Source: Lunularia cruciata (Eukaryota > Streptophyta > Marchantiopsida > Lunulariales > Lunulariaceae). Taken from it: a stretch of 64,000 nucleotides of DNA. Each line of letters begins with the position of its first letter. Position 1 is the first letter of the stretch. The stretch is from contig OX419758.1 in assembly GCA_948567375.1 (NCBI GenBank), positions 45,699,001 through 45,763,000 of the forward strand, read 5' to 3'. Made by a program: the position numbers and the translations under genes. The notes under the pieces were generated by a model that had not been told where the DNA came from, made no database searches, and saw only the letters and a program-made list of their open reading frames with translations. This document shows positions 24,233 to 34,648 of this stretch, one piece after another.

Positions 24233-27200
24233 ATGGCTACACCTTCCCATGTGGGGTTGCCTAGAGCGGGTCGAGATACACCATGCCCGGTGTGTCACCG
24301 ACGCTTTACCTCGCAAGGGGTAAAGACCCATGTGGGAAGGATGCACAAGGACTATGATTGGACCACTTGGGATGCCCACATGAGACGAGCGACCACATCG
24401 ACAGCAGTGACACTCGGGATTATGCATGCTTCTTCTATACCTTCGTTGATTGTTCCAGGGATACCGATCAAGTCGTGGGAGTGGTTAGCTTCTCAGGCGG
24501 GTTGCATTTTGGGGTTATTTGAGACTAGTTTTCCATGTCCACGTCTATTCCATAGGCTACCCCGCACACTCCATGATGAGGCTAGACAGGCTTTTCGCCT
24601 ACCACTGGATCGTTTGGCACGTGATCCCTTGGACGAGTTAGCGTGGTTCCTATTCCTCCTACTCCCTCGATGGTGTCTTCGTTATGCTAGAGGGGGACGT
24701 GCGGGGCATAGAGAGGTGGCGGCTAGATTTTGTTGATTCCGAGCGGGGGATTGGGCAGCCCTTCAGGAGGAGGATATGTTAGGGCTACACGATTTAGGAG
24801 ACAGACATCGCCACAGGATACCACATATTCCACTCGATTACGACTATGTAGGACATTGGGTCAGGCGGGAGAGTTTAGTAGAGCAGCACGAGCGCTACAC
24901 CCTTTGTCTATAGCGAGTCCTATTGATGAGACCATCTCTTCCCTACTCTCATTGCATCCTATAGCAGTAGAGGGACTACCACTAGAGGTCTTAGATGATC
25001 AGCCTGAGCAGCCTTTATGTCTTGATAGGTCGCTATTTGCACAAGCATTGTGCACTGCCCCTCGCCTTTCCTCAGGAGGCTTGTCAAGGATGGTTTATGA
25101 GCACCTTAGAGATTGCTTCCAGGCAGATGATCCTTCTAGTGGTTTTACCGAGTTGTTTCAAGTGGCTACAGCAGTAGCGAGAGGAGATATTCCTATGTCT
25201 GTTAGTCGGGTCTTAGGTGCTAGTCGACTTCTCGCGATCGAGAAGGACACAAGAGGCATTAGACCGATTGCTATTGGAGAGATCTTTTTGCGTTTGGTCA
25301 GTCGTACCATTGTCCTTCAGCATCGTTCTCACTTTCATCAGCACCTTAGTCCACATCAGTTTGGAGTAGCTACACCTGGAGGATGTGAGGCTATATCTCT
25401 AGGCATTAGAGCACTCCTAGATATCCATCCGGAGTGGGTCGTCCTACAGGTGGATGTTGAGAACGCTTTTAATAGCGTCTCACGTGCATCTATCTTTAGA
25501 GAGCTTATGGAGGCTGGTGGATCCTTGGCGAGTCTCATTCCTTTTGTGCGGTCTTTTTATGGCTCTCTTGCTTCCCTTTACTACCAGCATGGTGGTTCAC
25601 AGGAGGGAGTCACCGTCTTGGAGTCAACTGTTGGTACACGTTAGGGAGATCCTTTGGGGGGGCCCTTATTTGCCATGGCTCACTTTAGAGCTCTCCTGTC
25701 TACTACTTTGGCCATGCCAGGTTGTGTATTTCCATCCTTGGCAGATGATACACACATCGTAGGCCCTGTAGATCAGATTAGGCAGGCCTTTGACTACTTG
25801 ACTACCGAGCTACATCTAGTAGGCTTGAGAGTCAAGGTGTCAAAGTGTAGGGCATGGTCCCCTTTAGGTATCCCTCCCCACCTTGAGCTTCCAGAGGGGT
25901 GTATCACATCCACAGAGGGACTTCGTGTTCTTGGAGTGCCAGTAGGATTGGAGGATTTTGTCACACGCTTCTTGGACGCTGCCCTTGCAGAGGATGTTCT
26001 CCATGTGGATGACCTTCCATTACTAGGAGATCCGCAGGTGGCATTTGGTATACTCTCTTCCAGTATTGCTCGTCGACCATCTTACCTCATCCGTACAGTG
26101 CCCCCCTCACCGTCCTTCCTATCACGTTTGAGAGCATTTGATAGGAGGATTATGGGAGTCTTTGGTGATATTATTGGACCAAGGACTTTTGAGTGTGTGA
26201 CAAAGGATTTGGCACGTAGACAAGTGCCTCTACCGATCTCATGTGGTGGGGTTGGCTTGCTTTCTATGGAGGAGATGGCACCTATAGCGTTTTTGGGTAG
26301 TTGGGCTCTCTCGGCACCCCTACTTGCCTCTCGTTTTGTGGTTGCTGATAGGCCGGTTTTGGAGACTTATGTGACAGAGGTGGAGGGAGGATCCTTTTCT
26401 CTCCAGGTGTTATTGCGGCAAACGAGAGATAGTCTATCTCCACGAGCACAAGAGGGTTTTCCACCGTTTGCTTCACTATCGTCAGATTGGACTAGAGGTC
26501 TACAGTCTTCCTTGATGGAGCAACAGTGTGAGCATACGCTACATTCTCTCTTAGTTGACTCGTCCATTCCTCAAGCTACTAGAGCACGTCTACGCTCTTG
26601 CTCCAGCAAGGGTGCAGGCTCGTGGATCCTAGCTCGACCATGCATTAGGGCTTTCCGACTCGCACCGGCTACTTTCTCTACAGCGATGAGGTTTCGCCTA
26701 GGTTTGGTCCACCCATCTGCATCTTCACTACTCACTTGTGAGTGTGGTTCTACACTAGATGCAGCGGCGGTCCACATGACACAGTGTCCTTTTGGAGGAC
26801 AGAGGATAGCTACCCATGATGCCATTAGAGACATAGTGTTTACTATGGCGCGAGAGAGTGGATACTTGGCTTGGAGGGAGCGTTTGTATGCATTGCAGAC
26901 GACACGTGTCAGGGCAGACTTATACTTGGTCCGAGATGATCAGGTGACAGTAGCGGATGTCGTGGTGACGGACCCTACGGGAGATACAGTTTCGGAGGGA
27001 GTGATTACCCATCCCCTGGATGGGCGGCGAGTGCAGCAGCAAGTCGCAAGGTCTCCAAGTATAGGGGCATGCAGCGAGGTCACCTCTTTGTTCCTCTAGC
27101 CTTGGAGTTATATGGAGCGATGGACACGGCATTTGACACATTTGTCAGGGAGTGCGCAAGAGCTTATCATGTTAGGCGTAAGGGGGTACCACTCTCACTC

Positions 27201-27401
27201 TCATACTTTGTAGCTTACTTTAGACAGCGTGTATCCATTGCTCTACATATGGCAGTGATTGGTGCAATCCATAAGAGAGCAATCACATTAGGTGATGTTT
27301 CTTTGGATGCTCCAGTTGTGTGTAGACCGTACGACTTGCATAGCTCGGATATCTTAGGTGCGGTAGGGCAGATTTCTCATACTGACTCTATTGGGGCTTA
27401 G
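24233..27401 (+). pseudogene. Retrotransposon polyprotein: C2H2 finger, RT, CCHC, REL endonuclease (disrupted)
   Basis: The start chosen is ATG 24233 (gccATGGct context) rather than the upstream 24119. The zinc finger CPVCHRRFTSQGVKTHVGRMH-type motif (C-x2-C-x11-H-x4-H) lies at about 24284-24346. RT motifs follow: RLLAIEKDTRGIRPI, QVDVENAFNSVSR (catalytic Asp), GDPLGGPLFA, and LADD at 25738-25749. Near the end is CECG-x8-H-x3-C, a CCHC knuckle. RADLYL and VADVVV supply the conserved acidic residues of a restriction-like endonuclease, and KVSKYRGM the downstream Lys/Tyr. Four lesions disrupt it: TGA at 24734, a frame change at about 24780-24850, TAG at 25642 (just before GDPLGG), and one missing C in the run near 27013. 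Intact length would be about 1055 residues. Confidence 0.85.
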
Positions 27402-27457
27402 CCCCCTGTTACCTTTTTTTGTCTCTCCCTTGTCCGGCTTGATGGGGTCTTCCCATC
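27393..27457 (+). promoter_or_regulatory. Conserved 3' hairpin pair of the retrotransposon
   Basis: Hairpin 1 is GGGGC-TTA-GCCCC at 27393-27405, with the stop codon TAG (27399-27401) spanning its loop and second arm. Hairpin 2 is GATGGG-GTCTT-CCCATC at 27441-27457. Hairpin 1 recurs, exactly or with matching changes, in the other copies. In R2-type elements a folded 3' UTR RNA is what the reverse transcriptase binds; assigning that role here is inference. Confidence 0.55.
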
Positions 27458-27500
27458 CTTCATTTTTCCTTAGCGGTCGCCTTTTTTCCTATTGCAATAT

Positions 27501-28198
27501 GAAGCATATATTATAATACATAAGGATTCGACCTTGTCAAACCGCAGCTTCGAACGCAGCAGAAATATCCTCATGCATAAAGTGATTATACGCCACGTGG
27601 GTCGTTTGAAGTTTCCAAGCAATTGACGTGCATTGTATGGCGCGAGTTAGGTCCAACTATGGTCGTTGTACTTTACGCCACGAGCGTAAAGTGATCATCT
27701 CAGGCAGGCACTACGTTGCCCTCTTCTCGGGATCGTTGTTCCGCGTTTCCTGTACACTCGCGAAGACGTTCTTGAACATGTTTCGGACGGGCTCTCCTCG
27801 AGAGCACAGAACGGTTTCCTGCGGGGGCATTCGAGACTCCAGCCATGCCTATTCCCTTCAACTCACGGCTCGGGCTTCACGAACTCTCTACGTCCCGTGA
27901 CGGACCTCTGAAGAATACTATGGCTCGCGGTCCTGAGAACAAAACAAGTAATGCTGGGCCCTATCAAGTGAGTACCTGTGGTCATGGAACCCCTACGTAC
28001 CGGCTCAATGAATTCGAAGCAAGTAGTCAACAACGTGTGTCCAACTTGGGGGAATCTAGGCCAAAGTGAATCAACTGTACATGTAAAATAAGAGGTGGAG
28101 ATGACTGTGAGGTATACCACTGATGATATAAAGGACACGCGACGTGGTCAACCTTGGCAATGTGTTAAGTGTTTCCATTGTCGTGTCCAAAATATTCT
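27501..28198. other. GC-richer spacer, no recognised gene
   Basis: Open frames of 74 to 91 codons overlap on both strands (27628-27900 plus, 27863-28138 minus). None is recognisable. The block is more GC-rich than the copia element that follows and may be a fragment of a degraded gene or element. Confidence 0.35.
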
Positions 28199-28404
28199 TG
28201 TAGAAATAAGAGGCGAAGACACCAGATAATGAGAATGTTCTATAGTACAATAGTCTTAGACACACTTATTTATTTATGTATTTAAATAGGTACAAATTTT
28301 GGATTGTCCTTTTTACTTCATAGTGAATTTTAAAATGTGACTGACGAAATCTTTGCCACCAACACTAGCCGCCAAGAACATTAGTTTTGTGACACTATAT
28401 AGCA
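28199..28404 (-). repeat. 3' LTR of the copia element
   Basis: About 206 bases, with TG...CA-type ends on the element strand. Similar to 34056-34360: aggcgaagacaccagataat pairs with aagtggagacaccaaaaatg, and gccgccaagaacattag pairs with gaccgccaggaacattaac. Substantial divergence from the other LTR indicates an old insertion. Confidence 0.75.
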
Positions 28405-31400
28405 CTTTCCCTCAAGCTAACGACAATATCTTTAATACCTACATGAGATTTGAAATATCCAACTTGATCTCTATGTAAAGCTTGAGTGAAAATATCAGCA
28501 ACTTGCTTATCAAATGAATATATTGCAGATCGTTTCTCCAGTGATAAAATAATATAAAATGATCATGAACCTGGCATGAAATTTTAGATTTCTGCCAAGT
28601 TTAGTATTATTATATTATCTGTATATAGAAATATTGTATAATAAAATTTATGTTCTATATCTTGTAACAAGGTGTGAAGCCAAACGAATGCATATTTAGC
28701 GTTGGTGGTAACCTATAGTTTGGTAGCGTTGATGATAAGGTAACACGAGGTTGCTTCTTTGATGATTAAATAATTGAAGACCTTCCAACATTAAAAAAAA
28801 AAAAAAAGATAACCTGACAATAATCTATTATCTTGAGCAAAACTTCGCACGATGTGTAATCCACCAGTTGAATAGTAAAGACCAATACGAATGGTAAGCT
28901 TGAATTAACATAAAATCCTCCAAACTGGACAGACTAAGAGTTGACTTCTTAATTGATTGTCCAAATTGACTCATTTGTCCAACAACGTAGTGTAGATTTG
29001 GTAAAGTAAAAGTAAAACAATACTTTGGACAATCTATCTATACAGATTTCGATCCGGAAAGAACTCATTACTCTTAGTAGTTAACTTAGCAAATTTCTGG
29101 AGAGGAGTAGAAATAGGCTTACACGCTATAGGTGATACAAAACTTCTCCTATATGTTAAGAGAATTTTGAAATTTTAATAACCAAAGGTTATTGGCATTT
29201 TGGAGTAACTGAATATCAACAAACAACTCATTACTTTTAGTAATTAACTTAATAAATTTATGGAGAGGAGTATAAATAAGCTTACACTCTGTCAATAATA
29301 CCAAAATTCTCCTGTATGTTAAAAGAATATTGAAATTATAGTAACCAAAGGTTATTGGCATTTTGGAGTATCTAAATACCAAATAACAATTTGAGTTCTT
29401 CCAAGTCCTTCTGTCAAACTCTCCATGTAACAACTCTCTCACTTGCTGAATGAGATTTAGACAATTAATGGTTCATGAATCATGTCATCAACATAGATGA
29501 TCAAGAAAATTGGCTTATCACCAACTTGTACCTGGAGTACAAGACATAATTTAAACTGGAAACTTGAAATCCAGTGGAGAAGATAGGAATTTATCTTAGC
29601 ATATTCAACCTTTGGGTGCTTGCTTAAGTCTATAGAGAGACCTTTTCAACAAACAAACTATGTTTGTATATCTTGGATTTTCATCTGAGATAAAAGAAAA
29701 CATCATTCTTTATCCAAGTTGTTGTATTTTGTAAACCTCCAAATCTTTATTGTAAAAAGCATTGTTGAATCCATGTGATAGAGCTTTCATTTATTGGAAA
29801 AGACCAACACTAAGAACTAAGAGAAAATGCATTGAAGATATTTTGGCAACCAAGCTAAATGTCTCTTCAAAATCCATGATATATTAATTTGAACAGCCCT
29901 TTGCAAAAAATCTTGTCTTTTATCTACTCACTCAACCATCAAAGTTTCTCTTGATCCTGAAAATCCACTTGTAGCAACTTATTGTCTCTTGGTCACCAAG
30001 AGAGGTATGTCAACTAATTCTCATATTTGTTGTTGATCGCAATGTTACAACTTCAAGCTTCATGGCTTGCACCCAATTCACATGGTGCATTATCTCATGA
30101 AGAGAATTTTTTTCTTGTTCTTAGATAGTTTTCGCCATGTATTCATGGTATCGTGCAAAAAACCCATCAAGTTGAAACCGTCTAACTAAATATTTGCCCC
30201 AAGTACTAATCCTTTACCAAGTCATATGTTCTCAACTGCAATACTTGCAGCCTCATCTTAAGAACTTGAAATTTTTCAACTAAGTGGATTGATTGAACAT
30301 TTATCTCACCAAAGGATTATTAGTAAATAAAGTAAGAAGAAACTTTCTACAATTTGAGAAACTTGTCAACATTTTGTCCAACTAAGAATGAAAGTACTCA
30401 CCAGAAATATTAGTTGCACTTGAAGTACTAGTCCATGGAGCAGAAATACTAGTTGGAACAATGAAAGATAGAAAGTACCATAAATGGTAAATTGTATGTA
30501 CAACTTATAGTAGCTTGATACTAAAATTTTAGCCCATAAAATATCGCATTTCTATCAATCATGTAAATTTTAGAATCAGCATTATATCATTGATATTCTC
30601 TTGAATTTAAAGAATATCAAAAAATACACATTTTCATGCTTTTAAGAGTAATTATTGCCTCTTTTGATCAAGAAGCTGAATAAATAAAATATAAAAAAAA
30701 CCTTTAGATTTGATAAATTAGGTTCCTTACTTGTAAGAGATTGGAAATGTATCATTTTATGTGTACTAATATGGTAAGAAATTGGTAAAATTAACATACT
30801 AGCCAAAAATCCAAACCATAAAGTAGCCAAAACAAGTGCATCACATAAACCACACAATTGATGGCTTTTTCACAATAGACTTGGGCATTGCTCTTGCAAT
30901 CCCTGCAATGTACTGGTTTTTTCACTTAGAAATGCCATTTTGTTAAGACATGTAGCTGTAATAAACTTCTTGCTTAATACTTTGTTCATGTAGAAAGCAT
31001 CAAAAGTGTTTTGAAAGGAACTTACCTCCTCTATGAAAACATTGATGTAAGACTTTATGACCATATTGCTTCTCTACAAACAGCTTGAAAGGATTGAAAA
31101 CTGAAAGGACATGTAATTTTGCTGCAGAAAGTAGAATCATTTGACACAAAGATTTTAAAAAATCATCAATAATGAGACAAAATTTACGATTTGTTATTCC
31201 ATTTGATAAATTAATCCATACATTGGTGTGTATCAACTCCAACATAATCAAATAAAGCCATGAATGTACATAAAATTCTGATTTCTAAGATTATGCATCT
31301 TGATGTTTGTGGTAACCTAATGTCAATCAAAAATTGGCATGATGGCAAGAAATAGGTAGTTCATTCAAAGTTATGGGTCTGAATTGGCTGGATTTTAAGA

Positions 31401-34055
31401 GAAGTGTAATTATTGCAATTATGTTTTATTACCTATATAACCTCTTGGGCAAGAACCACTCCCAATAGAGAGTAGTATCACCAACTTTGGCAAAAATAAA
31501 ACTCTAAAATCACTTTCACTAAGAATAAGTTCCAATTATTTATTGAAGGTGATGACTCAATCAACCTCACAGGGACTGCCTCACTGCCTCGTTCTTTGGG
31601 GTTGAATATTCAACCCCAAAAAATGTCTTCTATTCTTCCCAAAAGACTCAACTCTGAAAGCACTTTACATTGGCAATAGAACTTTGCCTTTTGATTCTGT
31701 GGTACTTCCAACATTATAGCTCACTTAAGACCCATCAAGGAATTGCTTTGCTCCTTCAAAACTACTAGGGATCCAGACCCTAGTCTCAAGTATGGATGGT
31801 CAGTCATAATCAAGCACTTGGGTTCCTACTACAAAGATTACTCGCCATTATTCACCAAAGACATACAACCAATACTCAAAATTTAGCGGTGATAAAGAAA
31901 TTTTGGCACTTTTACTTTAATTGTGTTCAAAGGACTGAATGTCTTATTTACTTTAGGAACAACCATTAAATACTTTTCCTACTCTAAAGCCAAATAAATC
32001 TAGTGGTTGAGGTACTCCAAAGATCTTCTTGGCTCATCCTCATTGTACATTGATAATCCTATCTTCTTGTCATATCTTATCCTACTCACATGTAGGTTAA
32101 TCAGGTGCCTTGCATATGTCAGGGAATATATTAATTCTTCCCCAAAGACAACTTGTAGCTTTTTCTTCTTTGGAGTTACTACTTCAAATTTTACATCTAC
32201 AAAGGTATTACAACTAAGAAGAATATCTACAACTACAACGGTCTTAGAATTAAAAATATCTTACTATTAACAAGATCTTATTCTTTGAAGGTTTCTTTGG
32301 CTTTGGATACTACTGCAAAGTACTATGAAGTACCTTTGCAACAAATATACTAAGCAGGAGTAATCTTTCCTTTGGTTGCATCCTCTACAATCATGATTAA
32401 TTTGATCCCAAACTGTTTGAAAGATTTCTTCTTTGTTGTACTTGTAGCTTCTTCTCTAGTCTTGCCATTGAAGAGGTCTTTGGCTTTGTTGATGATTGTC
32501 TACATCAAGGCAGGTTTGGTCTGCTACTCTAATCTCCTTCTCCTTCTTGGATTCTTCTTGTGCTGCCTCCAGCCAAAGAGCAACCTCCTTCTTGTATTAC
32601 TCCATCACGTTTGAAACCCTTAGGAATGTTGAAACTTCCAATGCTTGTAATTTTTTGCTATAGACCTCCAAATGCTTCAAGTTTGGTGTTAGTGAAGATC
32701 CATTGAGAATATTCTCTTAACAAGATAAACATAGTAATATTTGGACATATAACCACAACGATATCAGCCCAAAAGTGTGCACAATAAAAGATCTTGTGGA
32801 GCAAGCCGCTTTAGAGTAGGATCCTTTAGGATCTGCTTTGTACTCTTCTTTTGTGGATTCATCATACTGTTTGCACTAAGTCTTTGTACCTTAATTCTTC
32901 ACACATACTCATGTATAAAGGGCCCAAATTTTCCAAAATAGAGGTATTATCCTCAAAACATGAAATTTTATCTCCTGAACTACATAAAAGGAACAAAGAA
33001 TAACAACTCTTGATTCATTGTAGCCATGTGAGTCATAATTAGAAGATAGATTTTGGAGTAGAAATATTTCTCCCATATGATTTTGTTGAGTGAGTTTACA
33101 GGGTTGAATATTAGTTTGCTTCTTTGAACAAGTCTTTTCATAATGAATCTTTGATTTGTAGTAGTTGCGGAACCTATTTGTTATAGACATACTTGATGAT
33201 ACTTGTGAGACTTAATGTTTCAATGAGAATTGATCTCTACCACTGGCACCTTCCTAAAATGGACCTCCATGTTTTCTACCTTTTCCTTGATCTCTACAAC
33301 AAGCAATTTTTTATCTTTGGTTGCATGACTACTACAATCACCTTGTAGCCGTATCTCTTGAGAGATTAGCATTGAGACTAGCTTGCCAAATTAGGGATCA
33401 AAATCTCTAATGGATAGCTATAGAAGTCTCCAAAGTTTTGTATTCTTTTGGTAGACCTTGAATGGTATGTACAATTGGATATCTTCTTCAACCTTAACTT
33501 TGATACTATTAAGTTGCTCAACTAAACACTAATGTGATAAATATAGTGCTTAAATTGTAGTTTTTTACCTTCCATCAATTATTGCTTCAGTTGAAGCTTT
33601 CTTGCCTAGGTTGACATCCAAAAATTTTGGCCAATGCATCTCAGACCCCCTAGTGAATATAAATCCTTATGTAGTTACACAATTTTATATGTATATGTTA
33701 TATGTAGTTACACAATGATGACAAAACACACCAAGAAAAGTAGAATGCACCTTGATTAGCATGTTTCTTCCAAGCACATACATTACCATCTAAAGCATCA
33801 TGAACCTCGGACAAGTTGTAACCTCTGTTACAACAAGATCAAATAATTGTTTGCCTTTCAGAAAGTAGACATTCTGTACTGTTATATTGAGTAATTGATT
33901 TTTGTCACCGCTTCATCCGTGATGCAACTGGATGTATCTCGGTTTAGTACTCTTAAGGTAAATCAATAAAATGATATCCTTATCTAGCAATTGAGATCCT
34001 CTCACAAATTTGAGCTCGAAGGCTCTCACAATCTCTTTTTTGTTCTAATACTATA

Positions 34056-34360
34056 TTAAGATGTAAAACTAAGAAGTGGAGACACCAAAAATGGTCTGTA
34101 GTACAACAATGTCAAACCCAAAAAGAGGTAAATATATTTTTATTAATTTTTACTGGAAGAGAATGCAAGCTTTGGGCTAAGTCTCTCCTCGCCATCAATT
34201 CTAACGATTTGAAAAATTATGACTATAGAAACTTTTGCCACGACCATTACCCGCCTGGAACATTAGTTTGTGAGTCGACATCAACACTAGAAACTAAAGA
34301 AGCGTTTGCCGCCAACACTGACCGCCAGGAACATTAACCTATGACAACACTATATCAACA
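34056..34360 (-). repeat. 5' LTR of the copia element with internal duplication
   Basis: Homologous to 28199-28404 but about 100 bases longer. The segment holding the ggaacatta block occurs twice here (34229-34299 and 34300-34360) and once in the 3' LTR. The end next to the primer-binding site is TTTTACA on the element strand. Confidence 0.7.
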
Positions 34361-34375
34361 CAAAAAGTGTAATTA

Positions 34376-34492
34376 TCAAGGAAAAGGTGACCTTGTAGGA
34401 TGAGAAGACCCATCAAGCCCTACAAGGGAAAAGACATAAGACTTAAAATTTGGCTAAGCCCAAATAGTATCGGTAGGAGAAACACCTAAGAT
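34376..34492 (-). mobile_element. Non-LTR retrotransposon copy 5 (3' end only)
   Basis: Minus-strand, strongly diverged 3' terminus of the REL-type family: ggaaaaggtgacc, then gaagacccatcaagcc, then ggctaagccc, then cacctaagat, in the family order. It abuts the copia 5' LTR. It is too decayed to recognise a target duplication. Confidence 0.65.
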
Positions 34493-34510
34493 GTCTGACC
34501 TGATTAAAAT

Positions 34511-34648
34511 GTAATTATTTCGAATACAACTTGCGGAGCCCGAGTACTTCTCAGCAGATACATGCTACTGTTGCTAAGTGTAATTATCTCGAATACAACT
34601 TGCGGAGTCCGAGTAAAGATCAGCAGATACACGCTACTCTTGCTAGAA
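34511..34648. repeat. 69-base tandem duplication
   Basis: Two adjacent units of 69 bases (34511-34579 and 34580-34648) share gtaattat, cgaatacaacttgcgga, cagcagataca and gctact, with a few substitutions. Being 23 codons long, the unit keeps a plus-strand frame (NLRSPS..QQIHAT repeated). The longer open frame 34531-34722 is not recognisable. Confidence 0.85.

Larger units (their letters stand above)
23738..27489 (+). mobile_element. Near full-length R2-superclade (REL) non-LTR retrotransposon, copy 1
   Basis: A 3.75 kb element flanked by an 11-base direct repeat tattgcaatat (23727-23737 and 27490-27500), the target-site duplication. It has no LTRs, and no poly(A) tail follows the 3' end. Order: about 495-base 5' UTR; one long coding region (24233-27401) with zinc finger, reverse transcriptase, CCHC knuckle and restriction-like endonuclease; then an about 88-base 3' UTR ending near gcggtcgccttttttcc. 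Six other copies of its 3' part occur in the window. The architecture is that of the R2/NeSL/CRE superclade. The clade within it, and whether related elements are already catalogued in plants, cannot be settled without a database. Confidence 0.88.
28199..34360 (-). mobile_element. Decayed Ty1/copia LTR retrotransposon with both LTRs
   Basis: Reading leftward on the minus strand: 5' LTR (about 34056-34360); primer-binding site GTATTAGAAC (34042-34051, a degenerate match to the plant GTATCAGAGC initiator-tRNA site); gag remnant with a broken zinc knuckle near 33100-33170 (YYKSKIHYEKTC); integrase core at about 31000-31251 (LELIHTNVW, IIDDF, RGGKFLSKHF); reverse transcriptase YVDDM box at 29481-29495; RNase H end with ADIFTQALHRDQ near 28480; purine tract TTGAGGGAAAGTG; 3' LTR at 28199-28404. 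Many stops and indels make it inactive. The integrase-before-RT order identifies copia. No clear 5-base target duplication remains. Confidence 0.88.

Noticed and set aside
24119-24235. Upstream ATG at 24119 as the start of the retrotransposon protein.
   Set aside because: The first 38 residues are hydrophobic and unlike the family domain. ATG 24233 has a better context and lies just before the zinc finger.
26282-27141. Antisense open frames within copy 1 (and their equivalents in copy 2).
   Set aside because: They are shadows of the coding strand and recur only because the copies are similar. There is no domain or independent constraint.
28793-28807. A-run near 28.8 kb as the poly(A) tail of an inserted element.
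   Set aside because: It lies inside the copia element near its RNase H end, with no flanking duplication or retrocopy next to it.
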